From contig CAZECM010000045.1 in NCBI GenBank assembly GCA_964510785.1, positions 1 to 25,047 on the forward strand: a stretch of 25,047 nt of DNA, read 5' to 3'. Under the pieces are notes generated by a model. That model was not told the DNA's origin. It was given only the letters and a program-made list of their open reading frames with translations, and searched no databases. This document shows, piece by piece, positions 7,293-14,277 of this stretch. This stretch comes from JAAYZM01 sp964510785 (GTDB lineage: Bacteria; Actinomycetota; Actinomycetes; Actinomycetales; Cellulomonadaceae). Within the stretch, counting starts at the first letter, position 1. Each line of letters opens with the position of its first letter. The translations under genes and the position numbers were made by a program.

Positions 7293-8221
7293 AGCAGCTC
7301 CTCCGTCCCCGCGCGGCGCACGTAGAGCATCACGAGCCCCAGGATGATGATCATGAGGATCGCGGAGAGCGACGCCGCCGTCGGGTAGTCGAGCGTCACG
7401 AGGAACCGCCGGTCGATCGCCTGGCCGATCATCGTTGTCGCGTTGTTGCCGAGCAGGGACGAGTTGACGTAGTCGCCCGAGGCGGGGATGAACGTCAGGA
7501 GCGTGCCGGCCACGATCCCGGGCATCGACAGCGGGAGCGTGATGCGCGCGAACGTCGTCGGGCCGTTGGCGTACAGGTCCCCGCCCGCCTCGACGAGACG
7601 GATGTCCATCCGCTCGAGGTTGGCGTAGATGGGCAGCACCATGAAGGGCAAGAAGTTGTAGGTCAGGCCGCAGACGACGGCGAACGCCGTGGCCGTGAGC
7701 CGCCCGTCCGGCGGCAGGATCCCGAAGAACTTCATCGCGGCGACCACCCAGGACTCGTCCGCGAGGATCTGCTTCCATGCGATCGTGCGCAGGATGAAGC
7801 TCGTGAAGAACGGGGCGATGACGAGGACGAGCAGGAAGCCCTGCAGGAGCGGCTTGCCGCGCGCGCGCACGGCGATGACGTAGGCCATCGGATAGCCGAT
7901 GAGGAACGCCGCGACGGTCGCGATGAGCGCAAAGCCGAAGGAGCGCAACAGCTCGGGGTAGTAGTTGCCGAGCGCCTCGACGTAGTTCTGCCAGCGCAGC
8001 GCGGGCTCGTAGACGCCGAGCTCGGCGCCGGGCACCTTGACGTACAGGCTCGTGGCGAGCAGCGCGAAGATCGGCAGCACGAAGAAGACGAACAGGTAGA
8101 TCATGCCCGGCGCGAGGAGCAGGTAGGCACCGAGTCGCGCCTTCCTCGCCGGGGCGGCCTGTGCCGGTCCACCGACCGGGCCGGCACCCGCCTCGGTGCT
8201 GAGCGCCGCCGCGATGCTCAC
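7289..8221 (-). CDS. potB: Polyamine ABC transporter inner-membrane permease, PotB/PotH-like
   Basis: Partner permease of the importer, 310 residues. An Ala/Pro-rich N-terminal tail of about 28 residues precedes the first helix (LGAYLLLAPGMIYLFVFFVL). About six helices follow, and the cytoplasmic EAA loop is VEAGGDLYANGPTTFARITL, then PLSMPGI. FFTSFILRTIAW and FLPFMVLPIYANLERMD are characteristic of PotB/PotH. GTG at 8221 overlaps the stop of the ATPase gene by 4 nt, and its own stop overlaps the PotC-like GTG, so translation of the subunits is probably coupled. The order binding protein, ATPase, PotB, PotC resembles potFGHI more than potABCD. Confidence 0.92.
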   Translation of the reverse strand: MSIAAALSTEAGAGPVGGPAQAAPARKARLGAYLLLAPGMIYLFVFFVLPIFALLATSLYVKVPGAELGVYEPALRWQNYVEALGNYYPELLRSFGFALIATVAAFLIGYPMAYVIAVRARGKPLLQGFLLVLVIAPFFTSFILRTIAWKQILADESWVVAAMKFFGILPPDGRLTATAFAVVCGLTYNFLPFMVLPIYANLERMDIRLVEAGGDLYANGPTTFARITLPLSMPGIVAGTLLTFIPASGDYVNSSLLGNNATTMIGQAIDRRFLVTLDYPTAASLSAILMIIILGLVMLYVRRAGTEELL

Positions 8222-9384
8222 GGGCGTGCGCCGCTCGCCGTCGCGAGCACGGCTCCGTCGTCGACGTCCTCGTCGCCGTCGAGACCGAAGGTGTAGGCCG
8301 GGTCCCACGCGAGGCGGACCTGGTCGCCGGGCGCCGCCGCTCGCGCACCGTGCTGGTTCTGCTCGAAGACGGCGAGCGTGCCGAGGCCGGGGACCTCGGC
8401 GCGGAAGAGCGTGCTGACCCCCGTGAACGAGACGTCCGTGAGCACGGCGTGCGGCAGGACGTTCCACCCTGCGGCCGGCTCCTGGCCCGGGCCGAGCAGG
8501 TGCAGCTTCTCGGGGCGCACCCCGACGAGCACCTTCCCCGTGGTGGACACGGCGCGGCTCGCGGGGAGCTGGACCCGCGCGCCCCCGATGTCGACGCCGA
8601 GGGTCTGGCCCGTGTCGACCACCGTCCCGGGCAGCAGGTTCGACTGCCCGAGGAAGTTGGCGACGAAGGCGGTGCGGGGCAGCTCGTAGAGCTCGGCGGG
8701 ACTGCCCATCTGCTCGATCTTGCCCGCGTTCATGACGGCGACCGTGTCCGCCATAGTCATGGCTTCTTCCTGGTCGTGCGTGACGTGCACGAAGGTGAGA
8801 CCGACCTCGATCTGGATGCGCTTGAGCTCGACCTGCATCTGGCGTCGCAGCTTGAGGTCGAGCGCGCCGAGCGGCTCGTCGAGCAAGAGCACCGCGGGGT
8901 TGTTCACGAGGGCGCGGGCCAGGGCGACGCGCTGCTGCTGGCCGCCCGAGAGCTGTGCCGGCCGACGCTCGGCGAGATGACCGAGCTCGACGAGGTCGAG
9001 GAACTCCTGCGCCTTCTCGCGCGCCCCGGCGACCCGCTTGCGCCGCAGCCCGAACGCGACGTTCTCGACGACGCTCAGGTGCGGGAAGAGCGCGTAGCTC
9101 TGGAACACCGTGTTGACGGGACGCCCGTACGGCTTGGTGTCGGTGACGTCCTTGCCGTTGATGTGGATCGTGCCCGACGTCGGCACCTCGAGACCGGCGA
9201 CCATGCGCAGCGTCGTGGTCTTGCCGCAACCCGAGGGGCCGAGGAGCGCGAAGAACGAGCCCTGCGGCACGCTGAGCGACAGGTCGTCGACCGCCGTGAA
9301 GGTCGTGAACTCCTTCGTGACGTGCTCGAGGACGAGGTCCGCGCCGGCGTCGTCGGGCGAGAGCGACGCGTCCTGGGCGCTCAT
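8218..9384 (-). CDS. potA: Polyamine ABC transporter ATP-binding protein, PotA/PotG-like
   Basis: Cytoplasmic ATPase that drives the importer; 388 residues. Visible motifs are Walker A GPSGCGKT (49-56), Q-loop VFQSYALFPH near 93-102, signature LSGGQQQRVALARAL (145-159), Walker B LLLDEP followed by the D-loop LGALD, and the switch histidine in HVTHD (200-204). After about 245 a C-terminal TOBE-type domain begins, with VGVRPEKLHLL, as in PotA and other CUT1-like ATPases where it serves regulation. ATG at 9384 overlaps the binding-protein stop by 4 nt (ATGA). PotA is usually about 370-380 residues, so the length is normal. A different small cationic substrate remains possible, but the permease and binding-protein sequences favour polyamines. 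Confidence 0.94.
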   Translation of the reverse strand: MSAQDASLSPDDAGADLVLEHVTKEFTTFTAVDDLSLSVPQGSFFALLGPSGCGKTTTLRMVAGLEVPTSGTIHINGKDVTDTKPYGRPVNTVFQSYALFPHLSVVENVAFGLRRKRVAGAREKAQEFLDLVELGHLAERRPAQLSGGQQQRVALARALVNNPAVLLLDEPLGALDLKLRRQMQVELKRIQIEVGLTFVHVTHDQEEAMTMADTVAVMNAGKIEQMGSPAELYELPRTAFVANFLGQSNLLPGTVVDTGQTLGVDIGGARVQLPASRAVSTTGKVLVGVRPEKLHLLGPGQEPAAGWNVLPHAVLTDVSFTGVSTLFRAEVPGLGTLAVFEQNQHGARAAAPGDQVRLAWDPAYTFGLDGDEDVDDGAVLATASGARP

Positions 9385-10625
9385 GCGCCGATGACCGACA
9401 GGAAGTCGCCGTTGTACTTCTCCTCTTCCTCCGGCGTCAGCGACCGGAAGACGTGCGCCTTCGCGAGCGTGTCGGAGTCGGGGAAGATGAGCTCGTTGTC
9501 CATGAGCTCGGGGTCGATCGCCGCCATGGCCTCGCGGGCGCCCTCGACCGGGGTGATGAAGTTGACCCACGCCGCGACCTCGGCGGCGACCTCGGGCTCG
9601 TAGTAGTGGTTCATGAGCTTCTCGGCGTTGGTCTTGTGCCGCGCACCGATCGGCACCATGAGGTTGTCCGACCACAGGGTCACGCCCGAGTCGACGATCT
9701 TGTACGCGAACTTGTCGTCGGCGTCGAAGTTGAGCGCCACGATGTCGCCCGACCAGCCGATGACGGCGACCGCGTCGCCCGAGATGAGGTCCTCGGTGTA
9801 CGAGTTGCCGCGCACCTGCCGGATCTGCCCGTTCTTGATGTTCTCCTCGACCACGTCGAGCGCGGCGTAGAACTCGTCGTCGCCCCAGGCGCCGGAGATG
9901 TCGACCCCCTGGTCGAGCATGATCAGGCCGAGCGTGTCGCGCATCTCGGAGAGCACCTCGACACGTCCCCGCAGCTCCGGGTTCCACAGGTCCGAGACGG
10001 AGCTCAGGCCGTTCGGGACGAGCTCGGTGTTCCACGCGATGAGCCCGTAGCCCGACTGCCACGTCACCGACTGCTTGCGTCCCGGGTCGAAGTCGACGTC
10101 GCGCAGCCCGTCGACGAGGTTCTCGAGGTTGGGGATGTTCGCGTGGTCGAGCTCCTGGATGTAGCCCTGCCGGATGAGCCGTGCGGCCATCCAGTCCGTC
10201 GGCGTGATGATGTCGAAGCCGATGTCCTGGCCCTGGGCGAGCTGGCTCTGCACCTTGCCGTAGAACGTGTCGTTGTCCTCGATGTCCTCGACGTACTCGA
10301 CCTTGATGCCCGTGTCCGCGGTGAACGCCTCGAGCGTGGGGCGGGTCCTCGTCTCGTCGTCGTAGTCGAGGTAGAAGGTCCAGTTCGCCCAGCGCACGAG
10401 CTTTTCCGTGTCGGAGACGTCCGTGCCCGGCGTCAGTCCCCCGGCCGACGTGCCCCCGCCGCCGCCACCGCCCGTACCGCACGCCGCGAGCAGAGCTCCG
10501 ACACCCGCCACGCCGGCGGCACCGGCGAGCACGTTGCGCCGCGACACCGTCCCCGCCTGGGCGAGCCGGATCAGCTCACGGATCTGCGGGTCCTCGGGCA
10601 GCTTTCGTGGCTCACGCGTGGTCAT
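9381..10625 (-). CDS. potD: Polyamine-binding lipoprotein, PotD/PotF-like
   Basis: Extracytoplasmic substrate-binding protein of the importer, 414 residues. The N-terminus has a twin-arginine-like SRRNVLAG (Arg29-Arg30), a hydrophobic stretch and a lipobox ending in LAAC (Cys49), then a Gly-rich linker. It is thus probably lipid-anchored outside the membrane, perhaps by the Tat route. The mature part matches PotD/PotF: LVRWANWTFYLDYD, DTFYGKVQSQLAQGQDIGFD, PTDWMAARLI, the SGYGLIAWNTELV hinge, and DAVAVIGWSGDIVALN. The ATG at 10625 has GGAGG five bases upstream; the longer open frame to 10706 lacks support. It heads potDABC, 167 bases after the dehydrogenase gene, and the gap contains two dyads that may control it. 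Confidence 0.94.
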   Translation of the reverse strand: MTTREPRKLPEDPQIRELIRLAQAGTVSRRNVLAGAAGVAGVGALLAACGTGGGGGGGTSAGGLTPGTDVSDTEKLVRWANWTFYLDYDDETRTRPTLEAFTADTGIKVEYVEDIEDNDTFYGKVQSQLAQGQDIGFDIITPTDWMAARLIRQGYIQELDHANIPNLENLVDGLRDVDFDPGRKQSVTWQSGYGLIAWNTELVPNGLSSVSDLWNPELRGRVEVLSEMRDTLGLIMLDQGVDISGAWGDDEFYAALDVVEENIKNGQIRQVRGNSYTEDLISGDAVAVIGWSGDIVALNFDADDKFAYKIVDSGVTLWSDNLMVPIGARHKTNAEKLMNHYYEPEVAAEVAAWVNFITPVEGAREAMAAIDPELMDNELIFPDSDTLAKAHVFRSLTPEEEEKYNGDFLSVIGA

Positions 10626-10688
10626 CGGGCCCTCCGTTCCTGCGGCCCTCGACGGCCGCCGCCTGCTCGGTTGTCTGATGGTGACAGC

Positions 10689-10704
10689 GCACCGGGGCCG
10701 GTGC
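10689..10704. promoter_or_regulatory. 16-bp palindrome in the potD leader
   Basis: GCACCGG and CCGGTGC are perfect inverted arms around two bases (GG). It lies 64 bases before the potD start. It could be an operator or a short hairpin in the leader RNA; the sequence alone does not decide. Confidence 0.35.
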
Positions 10705-10717
10705 AAGCAAATCCGTG

Positions 10718-10744
10718 GAATTCGTTGGACACTGCAACGGATTC
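10718..10744. promoter_or_regulatory. Imperfect inverted repeat, candidate operator upstream of potD
   Basis: Ten-base arms GAATTCGTTG and CAACGGATTC pair with one mismatch around a 7-base spacer. The right arm contains ACGGATTC, which recurs in the divergent dehydrogenase/regulator region (12369-12376, with ACGGAATC at 12338-12345). A shared binding site for the neighbouring Lrp/AsnC-type regulator is a reasonable inference. Confidence 0.45.
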
Positions 10745-10792
10745 GTGTCCGCTACGCAACATGCCCGACTCTTTCCGTCTCGCACGTCTCGA

Positions 10793-12241
10793 CTACTCGC
10801 CGGTGTAGCTCATGACGTGCTTGATGCGGGTGTAGTCCTCCAGCCCGTACATGGACAGGTCCTTGCCGTAGCCGGAGTGCTTGAAGCCGCCGTGCGGCAT
10901 CTCGGAGACGAACGGGATGTGCGTGTTGATCCACACGACCCCGAAGTCGAGGCGGCGCGACATCCGCATGGCCCGCGCGTGGTCCTTCGTCCACACCGAG
11001 CTCGAGAGCCCGTACTGGACCCCGTTGGCGAGCGCGAGGGCCTCGGACTCCTCGCGGAACGTCTGGACCGTGATCACGGGGCCGAAGATCTCGACCTGGA
11101 CCGCCTCGTCGTCCTGGTGCAGGCCGTCGACGACGGTCGCCTCCACGAAGTAGCCACGGTCCCCGACGCGGTTCCCGCCGACGACGACGTTCGCGTGGCC
11201 CGGCAGCCGCTCGAGGAACCCGCTGACGCGCTCGAGCTGGCCCACGTTGTTGAGCGGGCCGAACGCGACGTCCTCGTCGTCGGGCATGCCCGTGCGCTGG
11301 GCCTTGGCCTGCTCCGCGAGCGCAGCGACGAAGTCGTCGTGCACGGACTCGTGGACGAGCACGCGGGTAGCGGCCGTGCAGTCCTGGCCCGCGTTGAACG
11401 TCCCGGCGACGGCGATGCCCTCGGCGGCCGCGGCGAGGTCGGCGTCCTCGAAGACGATGACGGGCGCCTTCCCGCCGAGCTCGAGATGGACGCGCTTGAC
11501 GTCACGTGCCGCGGCACCCGCGACCTCCATGCCGGCCCGCACGGACCCCGTGATCGACACCATGTCCGGGCGCGGGTGCTCGACGAGGGCGCGACCCGTG
11601 TCTCGGTCACCCGTGATGACGTTGAAGACCCCCGGCGGCAAGAACTCCGCGCAGATCTCGGCGAGCTTGAGGGTCGACGCGGGCGTCGTGTCCGAAGGCT
11701 TGAGGACCACGGTGTTGCCCGCGGCGAGCGCGGGGGCGACCTTCCAGATCGCCATCATGAGCGGGTAGTTCCAGGGCGTGACCTGGCCGATCACGCCGAC
11801 GGGCTCGCGGCGGACGAACGACGTGTGGTCCGCGAGGTACTCCCCCGCCGAGCTGCCCGCGAGCACGCGCGCGGCGCCGGCGAAGAAGCGGAAGTGGTCC
11901 GAGCTGGGAGGGAGCTCCTCGGACGCGGTCGCCGCGATGGGCTTGCCCGTGTCCTTGACCTCGATCGCCACGAGCTCCTCGGCGTGCGCGTCGATCGCGT
12001 CGGCGATGTGCAGGAGAGCGCGTTGGCGCTCCGCGGGCGTCGTGTCGCGCCACGTCTCGAAGGCCGCGGCGGCGGCACGTACGGCATCGTCGACGTCGGC
12101 CTCGCCGGAGACGGACGCCGTCGCATAGACCTCGCCCGTGGTCGGGTCGAAGATGTCCGCCCGCGACTCGCTCTTCGCCTCGACCGAACGGCCGTCGACG
12201 AAGTTGCGAAGTGCCTGGGACTCCACGGACTGGGTGGTCAC
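10793..12241 (-). CDS. patD: Gamma-aminobutyraldehyde dehydrogenase (aldehyde dehydrogenase family)
   Basis: NAD(P)-dependent aldehyde dehydrogenase that would oxidise 4-aminobutyraldehyde, the product of putrescine deamination, to GABA. The 482 residues carry every catalytic landmark: Asn158 in TPWNYP, Lys181 in VVLKPSD, general-base Glu254 in LELGGK, nucleophile Cys288 in NAGQDCTAATR, and EIFGPVITV for cofactor binding. The C-terminus WINTHIPFVSEMPHGGFKHSGYGKD is close to the PatD/Prr subgroup. GTG at 12241 has AAGGAG six bases upstream. It is divergent from an Lrp/AsnC gene and lies upstream of the importer genes on the same strand. A betaine aldehyde or other aminoaldehyde dehydrogenase is the main alternative; the putrescine context favours the assignment. 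Confidence 0.88.
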   Translation of the reverse strand: MTTQSVESQALRNFVDGRSVEAKSESRADIFDPTTGEVYATASVSGEADVDDAVRAAAAAFETWRDTTPAERQRALLHIADAIDAHAEELVAIEVKDTGKPIAATASEELPPSSDHFRFFAGAARVLAGSSAGEYLADHTSFVRREPVGVIGQVTPWNYPLMMAIWKVAPALAAGNTVVLKPSDTTPASTLKLAEICAEFLPPGVFNVITGDRDTGRALVEHPRPDMVSITGSVRAGMEVAGAAARDVKRVHLELGGKAPVIVFEDADLAAAAEGIAVAGTFNAGQDCTAATRVLVHESVHDDFVAALAEQAKAQRTGMPDDEDVAFGPLNNVGQLERVSGFLERLPGHANVVVGGNRVGDRGYFVEATVVDGLHQDDEAVQVEIFGPVITVQTFREESEALALANGVQYGLSSSVWTKDHARAMRMSRRLDFGVVWINTHIPFVSEMPHGGFKHSGYGKDLSMYGLEDYTRIKHVMSYTGE

Positions 12242-12336
12242 GGGGTTCTCCTTCCGTAGGCTGGCGACCCGCGACGGTGCGGGTTCGATCAGCGTAGCCC
12301 GGCAGGTGCGGGATCGGCAGTAAATCGCTACGGGAG

Positions 12337-12361
12337 CACGGAATCAGCATTCTGAGCCGTG
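12337..12361. promoter_or_regulatory. Inverted repeat, candidate Lrp/AsnC operator in the divergent region
   Basis: CACGG and CCGTG flank an inner TCAG-CATT-CTGA dyad, making a 25-bp near-palindrome in the 172-base space between the dehydrogenase and regulator genes. Lrp/AsnC proteins often bind such sites next to their own gene. The left side contains ACGGAATC, related to sites at 12369 and 10737. Confidence 0.5.
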
Positions 12362-12363
12362 CC

Positions 12364-12377
12364 GGAACACGGATTCC
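12364..12377. promoter_or_regulatory. Second dyad in the regulator promoter region
   Basis: GGAA and TTCC flank CACGGA; the right part reads ACGGATTC (12369-12376), the same 8-mer as in the potD upstream repeat. It sits 37 bases before the regulator start and may be a second regulator contact. Confidence 0.35.
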
Positions 12378-12413
12378 CTTGCGTTTTGCCCTGATGAGCG
12401 GGACGATCGGCGG

Positions 12414-12890
12414 GTGAGCAAGCGACCACGGGACACCCCGCCCTCCATCCTGGACGCGACGAGCAAGAAGATCATCGAGCAGCTCCAGGAGGACGGTCGG
12501 CGTCCCTACTCCACGATCGGCCGCGCGGTGGGCCTCTCGGAGGCCGCCGTCCGCCAGCGCGTCCAGCGCCTCGTCGAGTCCGGCGTCGTGCAGATCGTCG
12601 CCGTGACCGACCCGCTCCAGGTGGGCTTCGCCCGCCAGGCGATGATCGGGATCCAGGCCGACGGCGACCTCGAGGCACTCGCCGACCGGCTCGCCGCCCT
12701 GCCCGAGGTCGACTACGTCGTCATCACCGCTGGCTCCTTCGACCTGCTCGTCGAGCTCGTCTGCGAGGACGACGAGCACCTGCTCGAGGTGCTCAACTCC
12801 TCGATCCGCGCGATGGCCGGCGTGCACCGCACCGAGACCTTCGTCTATCTCAAGCTCCGCAAACAGCTCTACAACTGGGGAACCCGATGA
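12414..12890 (+). CDS. Lrp/AsnC family transcriptional regulator
   Basis: A 158-residue DNA-binding regulator. Residues about 13-60 form the AsnC-type winged helix-turn-helix: LDATSKKIIEQLQEDGRRPY, then STIGRAVGLSEAAVRQRVQRL as the recognition unit. Residues about 75-150 form the RAM (ligand/oligomer) domain, with VDYVVITAGSFDLLVELVC. Such proteins sense amino acids or related small molecules and usually control adjacent transport and catabolic genes. It is divergent from the dehydrogenase gene, and its TGA overlaps the ATG of the aminotransferase gene by 4 nt, so it is positioned to control both arms of the putrescine cluster. GTG 12414 has no Shine-Dalgarno; GACGAT lies at -12 to -7, so the mRNA may be leaderless. 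The ligand is unknown; putrescine, GABA or an aminoaldehyde would fit. Confidence 0.92.
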   Translation: MSKRPRDTPPSILDATSKKIIEQLQEDGRRPYSTIGRAVGLSEAAVRQRVQRLVESGVVQIVAVTDPLQVGFARQAMIGIQADGDLEALADRLAALPEVDYVVITAGSFDLLVELVCEDDEHLLEVLNSSIRAMAGVHRTETFVYLKLRKQLYNWGTR

Positions 12891-14277
12891 CCAACCTCAC
12901 CCCGCGCGGGACCGACCGCACGCAGGCCGCCCGCGACCACCTCTGGGGGCACTTCACCCGGCACAGCGCGTGGGAGGCGGCTCCCGTCCCCACGATCGTG
13001 CGGGGCGAGGGCCACCACATCTGGGACTCCGAGGGGCGGCAGTACATCGACGGGCTCTCCGGGCTCTTCGTGGTGCAGGTGGGGCACGGGCGCGAGCAGC
13101 TCGCCGAGGCCGCGCGCAAGCAAGCGGCCGAGCTCGCGTTCTTCCCGCTGTGGTCCTACGCCCACCCTGCGGCGATCGACCTCGCCGAGCGCCTCGCCCA
13201 GCACACCCCGGGCGACCTCAACCGCGTCTTCTTCACGACGGGGGGTGGTGAGGCCGTCGAGACGGCGTGGAAGCTCGCGAAGCAGTACTGGAAGCTCGTG
13301 GGAAAGCCCACCAAGTACAAGGTGATCTCCCGGGCCGTCGCGTACCACGGCACCCCGCAGGGCGCCCTGTCGATCACGGGGCTGCCCGGCCTCAAGGCGC
13401 CGTTCGAGCCGCTCGTGCCCGGCGCGCACAAGGTGCCGAACACGAACCAGTACCGCGCACCCGAGCACCTGCGCGACGACCCGAAGGCCTTCGGGCGCTG
13501 GGCCGCGGACCGCATCGAGGAGGCGATCCTCTTCGAGGGCCCCGAGACCGTGGCCGCCGTCTNNNNNNNNNNCTCGAGCCCGTGCAGAACTCCGGCGGCT
13601 GCTTCCCGCCCCCGCCCGGCTACTTCGCGCGGGTGCGCGAGATCTGCGACACGCACGACGTGCTCCTCGTCTCCGACGAGGTGATCTGCGCGTTCGGCCG
13701 CATCGGTGACATGTTCGCGTGCAACGACTTCGGCTACGTCCCGGACATGATCACGTGCGCGAAGGGCATGACGTCGGGCTACTCCCCGATCGGGGCGCTC
13801 ATCGCCTCCGACCGGCTCTTCGAGCCCTTCCGGCACTCGGACACGACCTTCTACCACGGCTACACGTTCGGCGGTCACCCCGTCTCCGCCGCCGTGGCGA
13901 TGGCCAACCTCGACATCTTCGAGGCCGAGGGTCTCAACGACAACGTGCGCGAGAACGCCCCGGTGTTCCGCCAGACGCTCGAGAAGCTGCTCGACCTGCC
14001 GATCGTGGGCGACGTGCGCGGCGAGGGCTACTTCTACGGCATCGAGCTCGTCAAGGACAAGGCCACCCGCGAGACCTTCGACGACGACGAGTCCGAACGG
14101 CTGCTGCGCGGCTTCCTGTCCAAGGCGCTCTACGACGCCGGGCTGTACTGCCGGGCGGACGACCGGGGCGACCCCGTGGTCCAGCTCGCACCGCCGCTCA
14201 CGGTGGGTCCGGCGGTGTTCGACGAGATCGAGCAGATCCTGCGGGGCGTGCTGACCGAGGCATGGTCCCGCCTCTAG
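12887..14277 (+). CDS. Putrescine aminotransferase-type enzyme (SpuC-like), interrupted by an assembly gap
   Basis: Class III PLP aminotransferase resembling putrescine-pyruvate aminotransferases, which convert putrescine to 4-aminobutyraldehyde. Upstream of the gap, 225 residues carry FTTGGGEAVETAWKLAKQYW (116-135) and AYHGTPQGALSITGL (152-166). After the gap come EPVQNSGGCF, LLVSDEVICAFGRIGDMF with the cofactor Asp, the PLP lysine in TCAKGMTSGYSPIGA, and FYHGYTFGGHPVSAA. The two parts are in different frames only if ten Ns are taken literally. The family pattern (V-A-A-x-x-x-E-P) wants one residue in the gap, i.e. two missing bases, giving about 460 residues. I therefore treat it as an intact gene. 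ATG overlaps the regulator stop by 4 nt. Beta-alanine or another omega-amine transaminase is possible. Confidence 0.87.
13563..13572. other. Assembly gap (ten Ns) inside an aminotransferase gene
   Basis: Ten undetermined bases separate GCCGTCT from CTCGAGCCC. The flanks read VAAV and LEPVQN in frames that differ by two, so the true number of missing bases must leave remainder 2 when divided by 3. Two bases, completing one codon, gives the family pattern. Confidence 0.97.

Noticed and set aside
10441..10500. Simple-sequence CCGCC tract in potD as a functional DNA repeat
   Set aside because: It encodes the Gly-rich linker after the lipobox cysteine, common in actinobacterial lipoproteins, and needs no separate explanation.
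12242..12413. Standard sigma-70 promoter pairs (-35 and -10) for the divergent dehydrogenase and regulator genes
   Set aside because: No convincing -35/-10 pair at 16-18 bp spacing was found on either strand. Only the -10-like GACGAT near the regulator and the dyads were supportable.
12887..14277. Possible frameshifted pseudogene for the putrescine aminotransferase-type enzyme
   Set aside because: The frame change coincides exactly with the ten Ns, and both halves keep all expected motifs, including the PLP lysine. An assembly artefact explains it.
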